DNA of 64,000 bases, from NCBI GenBank assembly GCA_018242685.1, contig JAFEBM010000018.1, positions 62,001 to 126,000 of the forward strand, read 5' to 3'. The stretch's first letter is position 1; each line of letters begins with the position of its first letter. The notes below the pieces were generated by a model. The model saw only the letters and a list, made by a program, of their open reading frames with translations. It made no database searches and was not told where the DNA came from. The stretch is from Nitrospira sp. (lineage in GTDB: Bacteria; Nitrospirota; Nitrospiria; Nitrospirales; Nitrospiraceae). Shown piece after piece: positions 44,263 through 53,568 of this stretch. Made by a program: the position numbers and the translations under genes.

Positions 44263-47200
44263 ATGGCACTCTGGAGCCGGTCTCACAGCCTCCAGCAGAA
44301 GATCATCGCAGCGATCGTAATGGTCGGTCTCCTGCCGCTGACACTCCTGCTCGCCCTCATCTATGTCGAAGAGCGACGTGCCTTGCGAGAGTCGACGGGG
44401 GCGAATTTCAAAGAAGTCGCCGTCGAAGCCGCCCGTCGGATTGAAATACATATTACGCAGGGTATGAACGAAGCTCAACAACTCGCGACGACACCCTTCC
44501 TTCGCACCGCCGTCTCGGAGGCCAACCGAACGTATGAGGGCAAAGACGCTCAAAGTATTTCCGACATCATCAGGGACTGGCAACAGCGGTGGGGGCAGCG
44601 CGACAAGCGAAGCGAATTTCCGCACTTCGTCAATCGGATCGTGACCAACTACTTGATTCGATGGCACGAAATTCGAAAATCAGACTATGTCGGCATTTTG
44701 GTCACCGATGGACAGGGAGCCTTGGTCGTCAGTTCACTTCCTCAAGTGGAGTATTCCTATGCCAAGACCGTCTGGTGGCAGGCTGTGATAAAAGGCGGCA
44801 GCCGGCAGCCGTATGTGAGTGAAATCGCCTTCGACCCATCGTTTGGAACTCACGTGGTCATCGTGGCTGCTCCGATCCTGGATGATCAACGTCGGACTGT
44901 GATCGGGGCTGTGACGATCCTGCTTCGGCGTGACACCCTGTTCCAGTCCCTCGCTGAGGCTTCCTTCGGCGCGACAGGCCATGCCATGTTGTTCGCCTCA
45001 GACGGGGGTGTGGTGATTTGCCCAGTCCTTGCTCCTGAGGCCCATTCGATTGATGCCGAATTGCTCGGTACGTTGGGTGCTCCGAAACCAGGATGGGCGG
45101 TGGCTGCCGACGATTCGCATGGAGATAAGCACGCTCTGATCGGGTTTGCACCGGTGCGGTTTGCCGATCAACTGGCGACAGGCAGTCTCGGCGGAAAACG
45201 GTGGATGACCCTGGTGCGTCAGGATGCAGCCGAAACGTTCGCTCCGCTGGGTGAGCTGATGACCAAAATGCTGTTGCTCGGCTCAGTGGTGCTGATCGGC
45301 CTTGGAGGGATCGGCGTCATCGTTGCCCGCCGGATCGCGCGGCCGATTCAGCTCTTGCACGACGGAGTGCAGCAGATCGGGAGCGGTCGCTTGGAGCAGC
45401 GGGTGGAGTTGAAGACCGGCGATGAAATTGAAGGACTTGCCCAGGCCTTCAATCAGATGGCGTCCAATCTGCAACGTTCGTTCGGGCAGCTGGAACAACG
45501 AATGACAGAGGTTCGGCAGTTGGAGGAAAAATATCGAGATCTGATCGAACATGCCCCGGAAATGATCTGTCAACTCGATCGAGGCGGTCGACTGGTGCAT
45601 GTCAATAAGACCGGCCTCGACAAACTCGGCTATACCCTCGATGAGATGTTAGGCATAAAGCTATGGGATTATGTTCCCAACGGGCAGGAATTGAACGTAT
45701 TGCATTTCCTGGAACGGCTTGTTTCACACGGGCAAAGCTCGATGGAAACGGTGCTGGTGGCCAAGGATGGCCGGTTGATGGATGTGGAGGTTCATGGGAC
45801 GGCTCTGTTCGATCAAGAACGAGGCGGGCTGATTCACTCGCGTGCGTTCGTTCGAGATGTGACTGAACGGCGTCGGTTGGAGCAGGAGATACAGCGGTAT
45901 ACCGTTGGATTGGAACAGGTGGTGTCGGAACGGACACAGCAGCTGACGGTCTCTCAAGCCCGCTACAAGGCCTTGTTCGACTTCGTGGCCGACTCTGTGT
46001 TTATGGTGAGTGCAACCGGGTCCGTCGTGGCCGTGAACGAGCGGGAACAACAAGTATTGGGCTATGCCGAGTCGAAGATTGTCGGGAAAAGCTTTCTCGG
46101 CATCGTGCCGGACACGCATCACCAGGCTTTTACGGACTGGTTGTGCGATGTCAGCACGGAGCAACGGCAGGTCGCCACTCAAGAAATGACCGTGTACCAC
46201 GCCGATCGCCATGAGATTCCGGTGGAAATGGACCTGATCCGCGTGGGTGGGACCGAACCGTTGCTGGTGATGGTGCAGCTTCGCGATATTACCGATCGGA
46301 AGAAGCTCGAACGCCAACTGCACTCATACCGAGAAGATCTTGAACTGAAAGTTCGGGAGCGCACCAGAGAAATCGAAGAGACCAAGCAATACCTGGAAAA
46401 TTTGCTGGAGAATGCCAACGACGTCATTTATACACTCGATCTCGATCAACAGTTCACCTATGTCAACGGGAAGGTCGATGCCTGGGGGTATCGCAAAGAT
46501 GATTTGATCGGCCGGCCGTATCTCTCGCTCCTTTCACGGCGCCATCGGGGACGGCGTCTCAAGAGCACATTGGATATCGGAGCCAAGCAAGTGTACGAGG
46601 TTGAAGTCGTGACTCGGCTGGGCGAAGCGCGTGCCGTCATGGTCAGTGTCTCTCCTCTTCAAGGGGCCGACGGAGAGATCCTTGGAGTGCTTGGCATCGC
46701 GCGTGACATGACGGAGACCAAGAAGTTGGAACGACAGATACGGAACGCGGAAAAACTGGCCTCCATCGGCCAACTCGCGGCGGGAGTGGCCCATGAAATC
46801 AACAATCCCCTCGGGGGAATCCTCAATTGCCTCTACAACCTTCGAAAGGGGACCCTCTCCCCGGCACGTCAAGAAGAATACTGGGTCTCCATGGAACATG
46901 GCGTTCGACGCGTTCAAAAGATCGTTCGGCAGTTGCTCGATTTTTCACAGCAGCACGAACCGGCATTCAGTCCGACCGATATCAATCGGATCGTCGACCA
47001 GGTATTGGGGCTGACCACCCATCTGTTCGTTCCCAATCGGATTCGCTTGGAAACCGTCCCGGGCAACGGCTTGCCCAACGTGATGGTGGATCGGCATATG
47101 ATCGAACAGGTCTTGATGAATTTGATCTTGAACGCCGTGCAAGCCATGAAAAACGGCGGAGTGCTGACGATCAGGACATCCGTGGCCGAGGGCATCTGCC

Positions 47201-47442
47201 GAGTCGAGGTGAACGATACGGGGTCCGGCATTTCCGCATCAGTCCTCCCGCGGGTCTTTGATCCCTTCTTCACGACCAAAGGGGAAGGGGAGGGGACAGG
47301 GCTGGGTCTCTCGGTCAATCTGGGCATCGTGGAACGTCATGGCGGGAAAATTTTGGTCGAGAGCGAAGTCGGAAAAGGAACGACATTCACACTGTGTCTG
47401 CCCGTGTCGCGAGACCGTTTCTTTGCGGAGAAAAAAGCATGA
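44263..47442 (+). CDS. Membrane sensor histidine kinase with Cache, HAMP and three PAS domains
   Basis: 1059 residues. Two membrane helices (about 15-35 and 335-352) enclose a large periplasmic sensing domain of the dCache type. A HAMP linker (353-405, IARPIQLLHDGVQQIGSGRLEQRVEL) is followed by three PAS domains (about 425-540, 565-690 and 715-830). The HisKA box GVAHEINNPLGGILN has the phosphorylated His at about 844; the ATPase domain has NLILNAVQAMKNGG (N box), DTGSGI and GTGLGLSVN (G boxes). The NtrB-like core and the overlap of its stop with the downstream sigma-54 response regulator make them a cognate pair. The signal is unknown. Confidence 0.9.
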   Translation: MALWSRSHSLQQKIIAAIVMVGLLPLTLLLALIYVEERRALRESTGANFKEVAVEAARRIEIHITQGMNEAQQLATTPFLRTAVSEANRTYEGKDAQSISDIIRDWQQRWGQRDKRSEFPHFVNRIVTNYLIRWHEIRKSDYVGILVTDGQGALVVSSLPQVEYSYAKTVWWQAVIKGGSRQPYVSEIAFDPSFGTHVVIVAAPILDDQRRTVIGAVTILLRRDTLFQSLAEASFGATGHAMLFASDGGVVICPVLAPEAHSIDAELLGTLGAPKPGWAVAADDSHGDKHALIGFAPVRFADQLATGSLGGKRWMTLVRQDAAETFAPLGELMTKMLLLGSVVLIGLGGIGVIVARRIARPIQLLHDGVQQIGSGRLEQRVELKTGDEIEGLAQAFNQMASNLQRSFGQLEQRMTEVRQLEEKYRDLIEHAPEMICQLDRGGRLVHVNKTGLDKLGYTLDEMLGIKLWDYVPNGQELNVLHFLERLVSHGQSSMETVLVAKDGRLMDVEVHGTALFDQERGGLIHSRAFVRDVTERRRLEQEIQRYTVGLEQVVSERTQQLTVSQARYKALFDFVADSVFMVSATGSVVAVNEREQQVLGYAESKIVGKSFLGIVPDTHHQAFTDWLCDVSTEQRQVATQEMTVYHADRHEIPVEMDLIRVGGTEPLLVMVQLRDITDRKKLERQLHSYREDLELKVRERTREIEETKQYLENLLENANDVIYTLDLDQQFTYVNGKVDAWGYRKDDLIGRPYLSLLSRRHRGRRLKSTLDIGAKQVYEVEVVTRLGEARAVMVSVSPLQGADGEILGVLGIARDMTETKKLERQIRNAEKLASIGQLAAGVAHEINNPLGGILNCLYNLRKGTLSPARQEEYWVSMEHGVRRVQKIVRQLLDFSQQHEPAFSPTDINRIVDQVLGLTTHLFVPNRIRLETVPGNGLPNVMVDRHMIEQVLMNLILNAVQAMKNGGVLTIRTSVAEGICRVEVNDTGSGISASVLPRVFDPFFTTKGEGEGTGLGLSVNLGIVERHGGKILVESEVGKGTTFTLCLPVSRDRFFAEKKA

Positions 47443-48884
47443 AAGGGTTGACCGTTCTGCTGGTCGATGATGAGCCCTTGATGCGCCTTTCCATGATGGA
47501 CGCATTAGAAGCCGTCGGTTGCGATGTCCGGGCGGTACCGACCGGTACGGATGGGATCGCAGCGATTCGGGAGAAGACATTTGATGTGGTGATCACCGAT
47601 CTCCGGTTGCCGGGCGTGGACGGGCTGACCGTGTTGCAGGCGGCCAAAGGCAAGGAGTCCCAGACAGAGGTGCTTGTGATTACCGCACATGGATCAGTAG
47701 AAACGGCTGTTGAGGCCATGAAACTGGGAGCGTTTGATTACATCACCAAGCCGTTTCAGATGGATGAATTGTTGCTGATCGTTGAGCGGGTCGGCGGCAT
47801 GATCACGCTCCGTCGGGAAAATCAAGACCTCAAACACCAGCTCGAAGACAAGTTCTGTTTCAACGGCATTTTAGGGGCGAATAGTCAGATGCGCGCCGTG
47901 CTGGACAAGATCAAGCTCGTGGCTGAGACCGATTCCACCGTTCTGATCGTCGGGGAGAGCGGAACGGGCAAGGAACTTGTCGCCAATGCGCTGCATCAGA
48001 ACAGCTCACGGAAAGGGTATCCGCTGATCAAGGTCAGCTGCGCCGCATTGCCGGAGACGCTGCTGGAAGCGGAACTCTTCGGCCACGAGAGAGGCGCCTT
48101 TACCGGCGCCCTGCGCCAGCGCCGGGGACGATTCGAGATGGCGAATCGAGGGACCTTGTTTCTTGACGAGATCGGCGAAATTTCTCCTGTGGTGCAGGTG
48201 AAACTCTTGCGCGTTCTGCAGGAGCGTATCTTCGAACGGGTCGGGAGCAATGAGCCGATCGAAACGGATGTGCGGCTTGTGTGCGCCACACAGAAAGACT
48301 TGCGCAAAGAGGTGGCTCAGGGCCGGTTCCGCGAAGACCTCTTTTACCGACTCAACGTCGTGCCGATCGTCGTTCCACCGCTCAGGCAACGGCAAGAGGA
48401 CATTATGGTGATCGCCGATCATGTCCTCGAAACGTGTTCGTTGAAATTGAACAAGCACCCGTGTGGGTTTTCTCAGCAGGCGCGTGAGTTGTTGCTCCGC
48501 TATTCGTATCCGGGAAATGTGCGGGAGTTGGAAAACATGGTCGAGCGGGCCGTGGCGCTCAGACGAGACCGAACGGCGGTCCAACCGGCGGATCTCTGCG
48601 GGTTTCAAGCTTGCCCCTACCTGGGAGGCGTCCAACAAGAATCCTGCGGTTTCTGTAGTGAAGGGTTGACCGGAGGGAAAAAAAAGAAAGGTCTGACTCT
48701 GACCTCGCTGGCCGCCGCGCGAGAAAGCTTTGAGAAGGACTATATCGTCTCCGTATTGGAACGTGCCGATGGGAGCCGCACGACCGCCTCCAGACTCTTG
48801 GGATTGTCCAGAAAGGCGCTTTGGGAAAAGTGCAAACGCTATGGTATTCCATCGGCACACAGCGACGCGGAGGATGGACGATAA
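47439..48884 (+). CDS. NtrC-family sigma-54 response regulator with a four-cysteine linker
   Basis: 481 residues; the ATG overlaps the kinase stop (ATGA). Receiver domain with phospho-acceptor Asp54 (VVITDLRLPG) and Lys in ITKPF; AAA+ domain with Walker A VGESGTGKE, the sigma-54 contact loop GAFTGA, Walker B LFLDEIGEI and the R-finger region; and a C-terminal Fis-type helix-turn-helix (TTASRLLGLSRKALWEKCKRYGI). Between the AAA+ domain and the DNA-binding helix lies a linker with Cys at 387, 392, 403 and 406 (last two as CGFC). Such a cluster is unusual and could bind iron-sulfur or zinc. It should activate sigma-54 promoters; targets are unknown. Confidence 0.92.
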   Translation: MKGLTVLLVDDEPLMRLSMMDALEAVGCDVRAVPTGTDGIAAIREKTFDVVITDLRLPGVDGLTVLQAAKGKESQTEVLVITAHGSVETAVEAMKLGAFDYITKPFQMDELLLIVERVGGMITLRRENQDLKHQLEDKFCFNGILGANSQMRAVLDKIKLVAETDSTVLIVGESGTGKELVANALHQNSSRKGYPLIKVSCAALPETLLEAELFGHERGAFTGALRQRRGRFEMANRGTLFLDEIGEISPVVQVKLLRVLQERIFERVGSNEPIETDVRLVCATQKDLRKEVAQGRFREDLFYRLNVVPIVVPPLRQRQEDIMVIADHVLETCSLKLNKHPCGFSQQARELLLRYSYPGNVRELENMVERAVALRRDRTAVQPADLCGFQACPYLGGVQQESCGFCSEGLTGGKKKKGLTLTSLAAARESFEKDYIVSVLERADGSRTTASRLLGLSRKALWEKCKRYGIPSAHSDAEDGR

Positions 48885-48985
48885 TGGCCGCTCATTCCCA
48901 TTCCAACTGGATTCCCAGGTATCGCATGGTCGTGAAGGAGTGTCGTCGTGTTAAAGAATGCTACGTATTTGGTATAGGAGGGATT

Positions 48986-49393
48986 ATGAATGTGTGGCGC
49001 CAAGTGATCATTATCTCATGGGGAGTCGTTCTACTTTTTGGAGTCGTGTATGCCGCCGAGCCCGCCGAAGTCGAAAAGTTCGTCAACGCCCGAATCGAGA
49101 TCGGTGAGATGATGACGAACTATTTCAAAGGGGGCCAGAGCTATGGAGAGGGACAGCGCCCGTCCCAGGAGCAAATGCGACAAATGGGAGCAGACATCTC
49201 GACCAAGCTCACGGCGCTTCTCACCAAGCACGATTTGACGCTCGATGAATATCGCAAGCGCAGCCCGGAGGTGTTTGCGGATGACGCGGCGGTCAAGCGT
49301 TATCTCGACGAGCATCCGGACCTCAAACAACGCTACGAGGCGCTTCCACTCGATCGAATGGGGCGTGGTGGGAGTACGGGGCGGGGGTATTAG
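48986..49393 (+). CDS. Small secreted protein of unknown function
   Basis: 135 residues from the ATG at 48986, preceded by AGGAGGG 3-4 bases upstream; longer frames lack this. Signal peptide (VIIISWGVVLLFGVVYAAE) and a mature helical part (EVEKFVNARIEIGEMMTNYFKGGQ, TLDEYRKRSPEVFADDAAVKRYLDEHPDLKQRYEALP) ending in a Gly/Ser/Arg-rich tail. The pattern recalls DUF4168-like periplasmic helical proteins, but I am not sure. It follows the regulator gene by about 100 bases. Confidence 0.6.
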   Translation: MNVWRQVIIISWGVVLLFGVVYAAEPAEVEKFVNARIEIGEMMTNYFKGGQSYGEGQRPSQEQMRQMGADISTKLTALLTKHDLTLDEYRKRSPEVFADDAAVKRYLDEHPDLKQRYEALPLDRMGRGGSTGRGY

Positions 49394-49485
49394 ATTCGAT
49401 CGTCTCGTCTCGTAAGTTCGAAATCGCTCAATTCCCTGGTGATGATCCTCACAGAGGAAGCCCCCAGAGAGAAGGCTGCATACTC

Positions 49486-50457
49486 GTGGAATACGCACAC
49501 CTTGGCCGGTCCGGCGTGAAAGTCAGTCGGCTCTGTCTGGGCACGATGAATTTCGGTCCGCAGACAAGCGAGGCGGACAGTTTCGCCCTGATGGATCGGG
49601 CATTGGATCTCGGCATCAATTTTTTTGATACGGCGAACGTGTACGGCTGGAAGCTTGGTGAAGGGTGGACCGAGCAGATCATCGGGCGTTGGTTCGCGCA
49701 AGGGGGAGATCGCCGGGACAAAGTGGTGCTGGCCACGAAAGTGTACGGCCGCATGGGCGAATGGCCGAATCAGTCGCGCCTCTCGGCCATGCACATCAAG
49801 CGAGCGTGCGAGGACAGTCTCCGACGGTTGAAGACGGACCGGATCGATTTGTATCAAATGCATCATGTCGATCGGCAAACACCGTGGGAAGAAATCTGGC
49901 AAGCGATGGAGCAGTTAACCAGGGAAGGCAAAGTGGTCTATGTGGGCAGCAGCAATTTCGCCGGTTGGCATTTGGCCCAGGCTCAGGAAATCGCGCGCAG
50001 CCGTCACTTTTTTGGGCTGGTGTCGGAACAAAGTCTCTATAACCTCAATGAGCGTACGATTGAACTGGAAGTCATTCCTGCTTGTGAGGCCTATGGCATT
50101 GGTCTGATCCCGTGGAGCCCGCTGGGAAGGGGCCTCTTGGCCGGGGTTCTGCCGTCTGCAGACAGCGGGCGTCGCGCGGATGAAGATCTGAAGAAAGAAG
50201 TGGCCCAGTCTCGTCCCAAATTGGAAGCGTATGAGGCCCTGTGCGCAGGGATTGGCGAAAGACCGGCGAATGTCGCGCTTGCCTGGCTGCTGCACCAGCG
50301 AGCCGTCACATCACCCATTATCGGTCCTCGCACGATGGAACAGCTGGAAGGGGCTATGAAGGCATTGAGTCTTTCCCTGGGCAACGACATCTTGAAGCAG
50401 CTCGACGAGCTCTTTCCCGGTCCCGGTGGAACCGCGCCGGAATCTTATGCCTGGTAG
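49486..50457 (+). CDS. Aldo/keto reductase
   Basis: 323 residues from GTG. NADPH-dependent (alpha/beta)8-barrel oxidoreductase. Catalytic tetrad: Asp and Tyr in FFDTANVYG, Lys in KVVLATKVYG and His in LYQMHHVD. NADP-binding C-terminal segment IGPRTMEQLEGAMKA. The GxxxxxG region with LGRSGVKVSRLCLGTMNFG is typical of the large-group YajO/Tas-like reductases. Substrate unknown. Single gene followed by a gene-poor 700-base interval. Confidence 0.86.
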   Translation: MEYAHLGRSGVKVSRLCLGTMNFGPQTSEADSFALMDRALDLGINFFDTANVYGWKLGEGWTEQIIGRWFAQGGDRRDKVVLATKVYGRMGEWPNQSRLSAMHIKRACEDSLRRLKTDRIDLYQMHHVDRQTPWEEIWQAMEQLTREGKVVYVGSSNFAGWHLAQAQEIARSRHFFGLVSEQSLYNLNERTIELEVIPACEAYGIGLIPWSPLGRGLLAGVLPSADSGRRADEDLKKEVAQSRPKLEAYEALCAGIGERPANVALAWLLHQRAVTSPIIGPRTMEQLEGAMKALSLSLGNDILKQLDELFPGPGGTAPESYAW

Positions 50458-51154
50458 ATCAATTTGGGTCGGTTCTGCTTCTGTTCCACCATGATCCATT
50501 CGGCTCTGGCTTGAGAAAATTGGTCCCTGGATCTTGTTCTCTATTCGACGGAGCCATCTTTTCTCTTCTCAGCTCTTGACAGATATGAATCATCGCTCCT
50601 GATGCTGAGAGTAACCATCCCCAGAACAGTGTTGAACCTGTGGATAACGAGTGGAATGGTGGTGATGACAAAGGTGCGAGCGAGTGCAAGTGAGTTATGT
50701 CAAGAACTCTTTCCTAGGAATACGCAAAAAAGTGAGGAAAGCATTCTGAAGCCACAATTACTTGTGGGTCTGATTCTATGGGGCGGATGCCTAAAAAATA
50801 GGCGATTCGATAAATATGCGCGTCATTCGCGCCATCTTTTCCGCCAAAAGCAACTTATTCACATGGTTATCCACAGAAGATGGGGATGTGAATTCTCATG
50901 CCGATCTCTTCTCGAAAGGATAGTTTCGGTCAACCCTCCGATGTTCTTAGCTTACGTAACGATTGGTGTGTTGCTCATATTTGCGTGACCTGTGCGAAGG
51001 CAGATGTAGAGGCGCGGGGCGCGACGAATCAGGAGTGCCGCGTCTGTGCCGCGCCAGCGAGGTCCACGTCATGCCGAATAAGACATGGCATGCTTGTGGA
51101 CGCCCGCACAATAGTGAGCCGGCAGTGTTCGAACTCGCGGATGGTTAGCGGCTG
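50458..51154. other. Gene-poor interval with DnaA-box-like sites
   Basis: About 700 bases in which I find no supported gene. Three DnaA-box-like 9-mers occur: TTATCCACA on the minus strand at 50639-50647, TTATTCACA at 50855-50863 and TTATCCACA at 50867-50875 (the last two only 3 bases apart). Between them the DNA is AT-rich for this genome, with a small GCCTA/TAGGC hairpin. The final 200 bases (50960-51150) contain Cys-codon-rich frames that break up, possibly a gene remnant. A replication-related role or a DnaA-titrating site is possible but unproven. Confidence 0.4.
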
Positions 51155-51730
51155 TCAGGCGTAAGGCGGAGCGTGACCCGGCTTCCATTTGATACTGCAG
51201 CCGATGCTTGGTCTCTGGGTACCCTCGATAGGCTTGCCGATGAGTGCTGCCTGGATGGCAGAGCGGAGATCATGACCGGTGACCGACTTGTTATTTCCTG
51301 GTCGGCTGTCATCCAATTGACCACGATATACCAGCCGTCTGTCACGATCGAAGAGATAGAAATCCGGAGTGCAAGCAGCTCGATAGGCCTTCGCAACTTC
51401 CTGCGTTTCGTCGTGACAGAATGGAAATGGAAAGTTCAAACGTAAGGCCATTTCCTTGAGCTTGGGCGGCGCATCGTCCGGGTGCCCTACCGGGTCATTG
51501 CTACTGATGGCGATGATCCCCAAACCCGTGTCTCTATAGTCGAGTCCAATCTTGGCGAGTTCCTGCTCGACATGCACCACGTAGGGACAGTGCCGACAGA
51601 TGAACATCACCAAGAGCGTGGGTTTATCGGCAAACGATTCGAGTGAATAGGTCCGTCCGCTCACGACATCGCGCAGTGAAAAAGGCGGCGCGGTGGTTCC
51701 AAGTGGGAGCATGGCAGATGGTGTTGCCAC
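51155..51730 (-). CDS. Thioredoxin-fold protein (AhpC/TSA-like) with CRHC motif
   Basis: 191 residues from a GTG, with an excellent ribosome site AAAGGAGGTG 7 bases upstream on the minus strand. Peroxiredoxin/thioredoxin-like fold: GTTAPPFSLRDVVSG, then LLVMFICRHCPYVVHVEQEL with Cys45 and Cys48, ISSNDPVGHPDDAP and TPDFYLFDRDRRLVYRGQLDDSRP. This matches the thioredoxin-family proteins of the RESA/TlpA-like group often annotated as peroxiredoxin. No signal peptide, so probably cytoplasmic redox protection. Divergent from the SIMPL gene. Confidence 0.85.
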   Translation of the reverse strand: MATPSAMLPLGTTAPPFSLRDVVSGRTYSLESFADKPTLLVMFICRHCPYVVHVEQELAKIGLDYRDTGLGIIAISSNDPVGHPDDAPPKLKEMALRLNFPFPFCHDETQEVAKAYRAACTPDFYLFDRDRRLVYRGQLDDSRPGNNKSVTGHDLRSAIQAALIGKPIEGTQRPSIGCSIKWKPGHAPPYA

Positions 51731-51909
51731 AAGGACACCTCCTTTGTAAGGCTAGAAGATGGCGCATCTTCATAGTTGCGTCAAGTGGCTGACAAGAGGA
51801 CTGTTTCTTGCGCCATAGCTGAGTCAGAAGATATGCTGCCATACATCTCTTGCATGTGGGGCAAGTCACGACAGAACGGAGTTGTCTCGTCGATGAAAGG
51901 AGGACGAGC

Positions 51910-52638
51910 ATGCGGATTGTCCGGCTGTTGGCGCTGCTGATGGTGGGGTTTCCGGCTGCGGTGCAGGCACATAATGAGACGAAGCCCGAGACGCCGACCC
52001 TCACGGTCAGCGAAACCGGGACGATGACGCACGCGCCGGATACGGCGTTTGTGACGTTCGGCTTGGAAAGTCCCGGTAAAGTACTTGCCGAGGCGCAGAG
52101 ACGGAACAGCGCGACGATGGGCAGCGTCATGGATCGGTTGCGGGAGTTACAAATCGACAAGGAGCTGATCCAAACCTCGTCCTTTACCGTCTCCCCGCAG
52201 TATCGACCGCCGCCTAAACGCTCCGCCGATGCGCCGCCTGCTTCTCCGGAAATTGTCGGCTACGTCGTCAGTAACATGGTGACGGTGGAAATCCGCGCCC
52301 TCGATAAGGTAGGGACGGTGATCGAAGAAGTCTTGAAGGCCGGAGCGAACAGCTTTCATGGGTTGCATTGGGGGCTGCGCGATGAGCAGCCGGTACGTTT
52401 GAGTGCATTGAAACAGGCTGTGGCCAAGGCGCGTGAAAAAGCGGCGGTGCTGAGCGAAGCGTTGCAGGTGAAACTCGTGCGGGTGTTGTCAGTCAGCGAA
52501 GGCGGCCATGTGATCAGACAGGCTGCTCCGATGGCACGCATGGCCATGGAGTCGGGTGCAGGTGAGGCGCCGATCTCGCTGGGGGAGATGAAAGTCGAGG
52601 CGTCGGTGACGCTGGTTTATGAAATTGCCCCGAACTGA
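51910..52638 (+). CDS. Periplasmic SIMPL domain (DUF541) protein
   Basis: 242 residues from the ATG at 51910, with AAAGGAGG 7 bases upstream. A Sec signal peptide ends near VQAHN. The mature part is a SIMPL domain: LTVSETGTMTHAPDTAFVTFGLES, AEAQRRNSATMGSVMDRLRELQID, LIQTSSFTVSPQY, GYVVSNMVTVEIRALDKVGTVIEE and the C-terminal VEASVTLVYEI strand. Relatives (YggE, BP26) form channel-like oligomers or respond to oxidative stress; the precise role is not known. Confidence 0.85.
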   Translation: MRIVRLLALLMVGFPAAVQAHNETKPETPTLTVSETGTMTHAPDTAFVTFGLESPGKVLAEAQRRNSATMGSVMDRLRELQIDKELIQTSSFTVSPQYRPPPKRSADAPPASPEIVGYVVSNMVTVEIRALDKVGTVIEEVLKAGANSFHGLHWGLRDEQPVRLSALKQAVAKAREKAAVLSEALQVKLVRVLSVSEGGHVIRQAAPMARMAMESGAGEAPISLGEMKVEASVTLVYEIAPN

Positions 52639-52817
52639 TGCGCGACGCTTCTTTGCATGACTCGGATCATCCGCCGAGACATTGGAAACGATAGAAGCGG
52701 GCAGTAAGACGATTGAGAAAGACATCCTGCGGGAGGTGACGGAATAGCCGTTGCAGAATAAGGGGCTAGGTGCTAGCATTATGCAAGCTTAATCTATCGG
52801 ACCGAAGGAGGCCTGCA

Positions 52818-53054
52818 ATGGCACAGGTTCTTGTTCGAAATCTGAAAGACAAAGTCGTGGCGCGGCTCAAAAAGCGAGCCAAGACTCAAGGGCGGTCGCT
52901 TCAAGCTGAAGTCAAGACGATCTTAGAGGAGGCTGCCAAAGAAGGGGCGGCCGACTTCTGGAAGGAAGCCGAACGCATCCGTGAACGGCTCAAACGGTCT
53001 GGGAGGAAATTCAGCGACAGCGCCGAGTTGATCCGCGAGGACCGCGATCGGTGA
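52818..53054 (+). CDS. Ribbon-helix-helix antitoxin (FitA/VapB-like)
   Basis: 78 residues from the ATG at 52818, with GAAGGAGG upstream. The N-terminal Arc-type ribbon-helix-helix (AQVLVRNLKDKVVARLKKRAKTQGRSLQAE) binds DNA; the C-terminal half (FWKEAERIRERLKRSGRKFSDSAELIRE) would wrap around and block the toxin. Its stop overlaps the toxin GTG by 4 bases, the standard coupling. It likely represses its own promoter. Confidence 0.85.
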   Translation: MAQVLVRNLKDKVVARLKKRAKTQGRSLQAEVKTILEEAAKEGAADFWKEAERIRERLKRSGRKFSDSAELIREDRDR

Positions 53055-53473
53055 CGGCATGTGTCATCGACGCGAGCGTCATTCTCAAATGGTTCATCCC
53101 GGAGGAGCACAGCGAGCGGGCATTGCGGCTCAAAGACTCCGATGCGCGCCTGCATGCTCCCGCCTTTCTCACACTGGAGGTCGGCAATGTTCTATCCAAA
53201 AAGCGCCGCCGTGGTGAATTGACCGCGCAGGATACCGAGGACATTTGGCGGGCATTTCGACGAGCGCCCATCCGCCGGCACGCCGATGAGACGCTGGTGC
53301 TAGGCGCGTTCGACCTCGCAAACCACACAAAACAGAGTTTGTACGACAGCTTGTACCTGGCCCTGGCCATGCAACTGAACCTGTCATTTTTGACGGCCGA
53401 TCGCAAATTCTACAATGCGCTGCAGCACAGCGAGTACCGCAGCCATCTGCGCTGGATCGAAGACCTCCCATGA
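53051..53473 (+). CDS. vapC: VapC-type PIN-domain toxin
   Basis: 140 residues from a GTG that overlaps the antitoxin stop. PIN ribonuclease: acidic residues Asp7 (CVIDASVILKW), Glu43 (LTLEVGNVL), Asp99 (LYDSLYLALA) and Asp117 (LTADRKF) form the magnesium site. Such toxins cleave tRNA or rRNA when released from the antitoxin. It lies directly upstream of a type III modification gene, and the two may form one defence island. Confidence 0.87.
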   Translation: MTACVIDASVILKWFIPEEHSERALRLKDSDARLHAPAFLTLEVGNVLSKKRRRGELTAQDTEDIWRAFRRAPIRRHADETLVLGAFDLANHTKQSLYDSLYLALAMQLNLSFLTADRKFYNALQHSEYRSHLRWIEDLP

Positions 53474-53568
53474 AGTGGAAGCCCTATCCAGTCTACAAGG
53501 ATTCCGAAGTGATTTCTTCTCAGTAAAAGAGTATCCTGCGGCGCGGTTGTCGTGCCCATAGGTCAAGG

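Noticed and set aside
51120..51150. GTTCGAAC resembling a tRNA T-loop
   Set aside because: The required T-stem pairing and acceptor stem are missing.
50898..51164. 88-codon Cys-rich frame and the overlapping frame with MPNKTWHACG
   Set aside because: Looks like pieces of a zinc-ribbon-like gene in different frames, but neither frame is long or motif-complete; noted only as a possible remnant.
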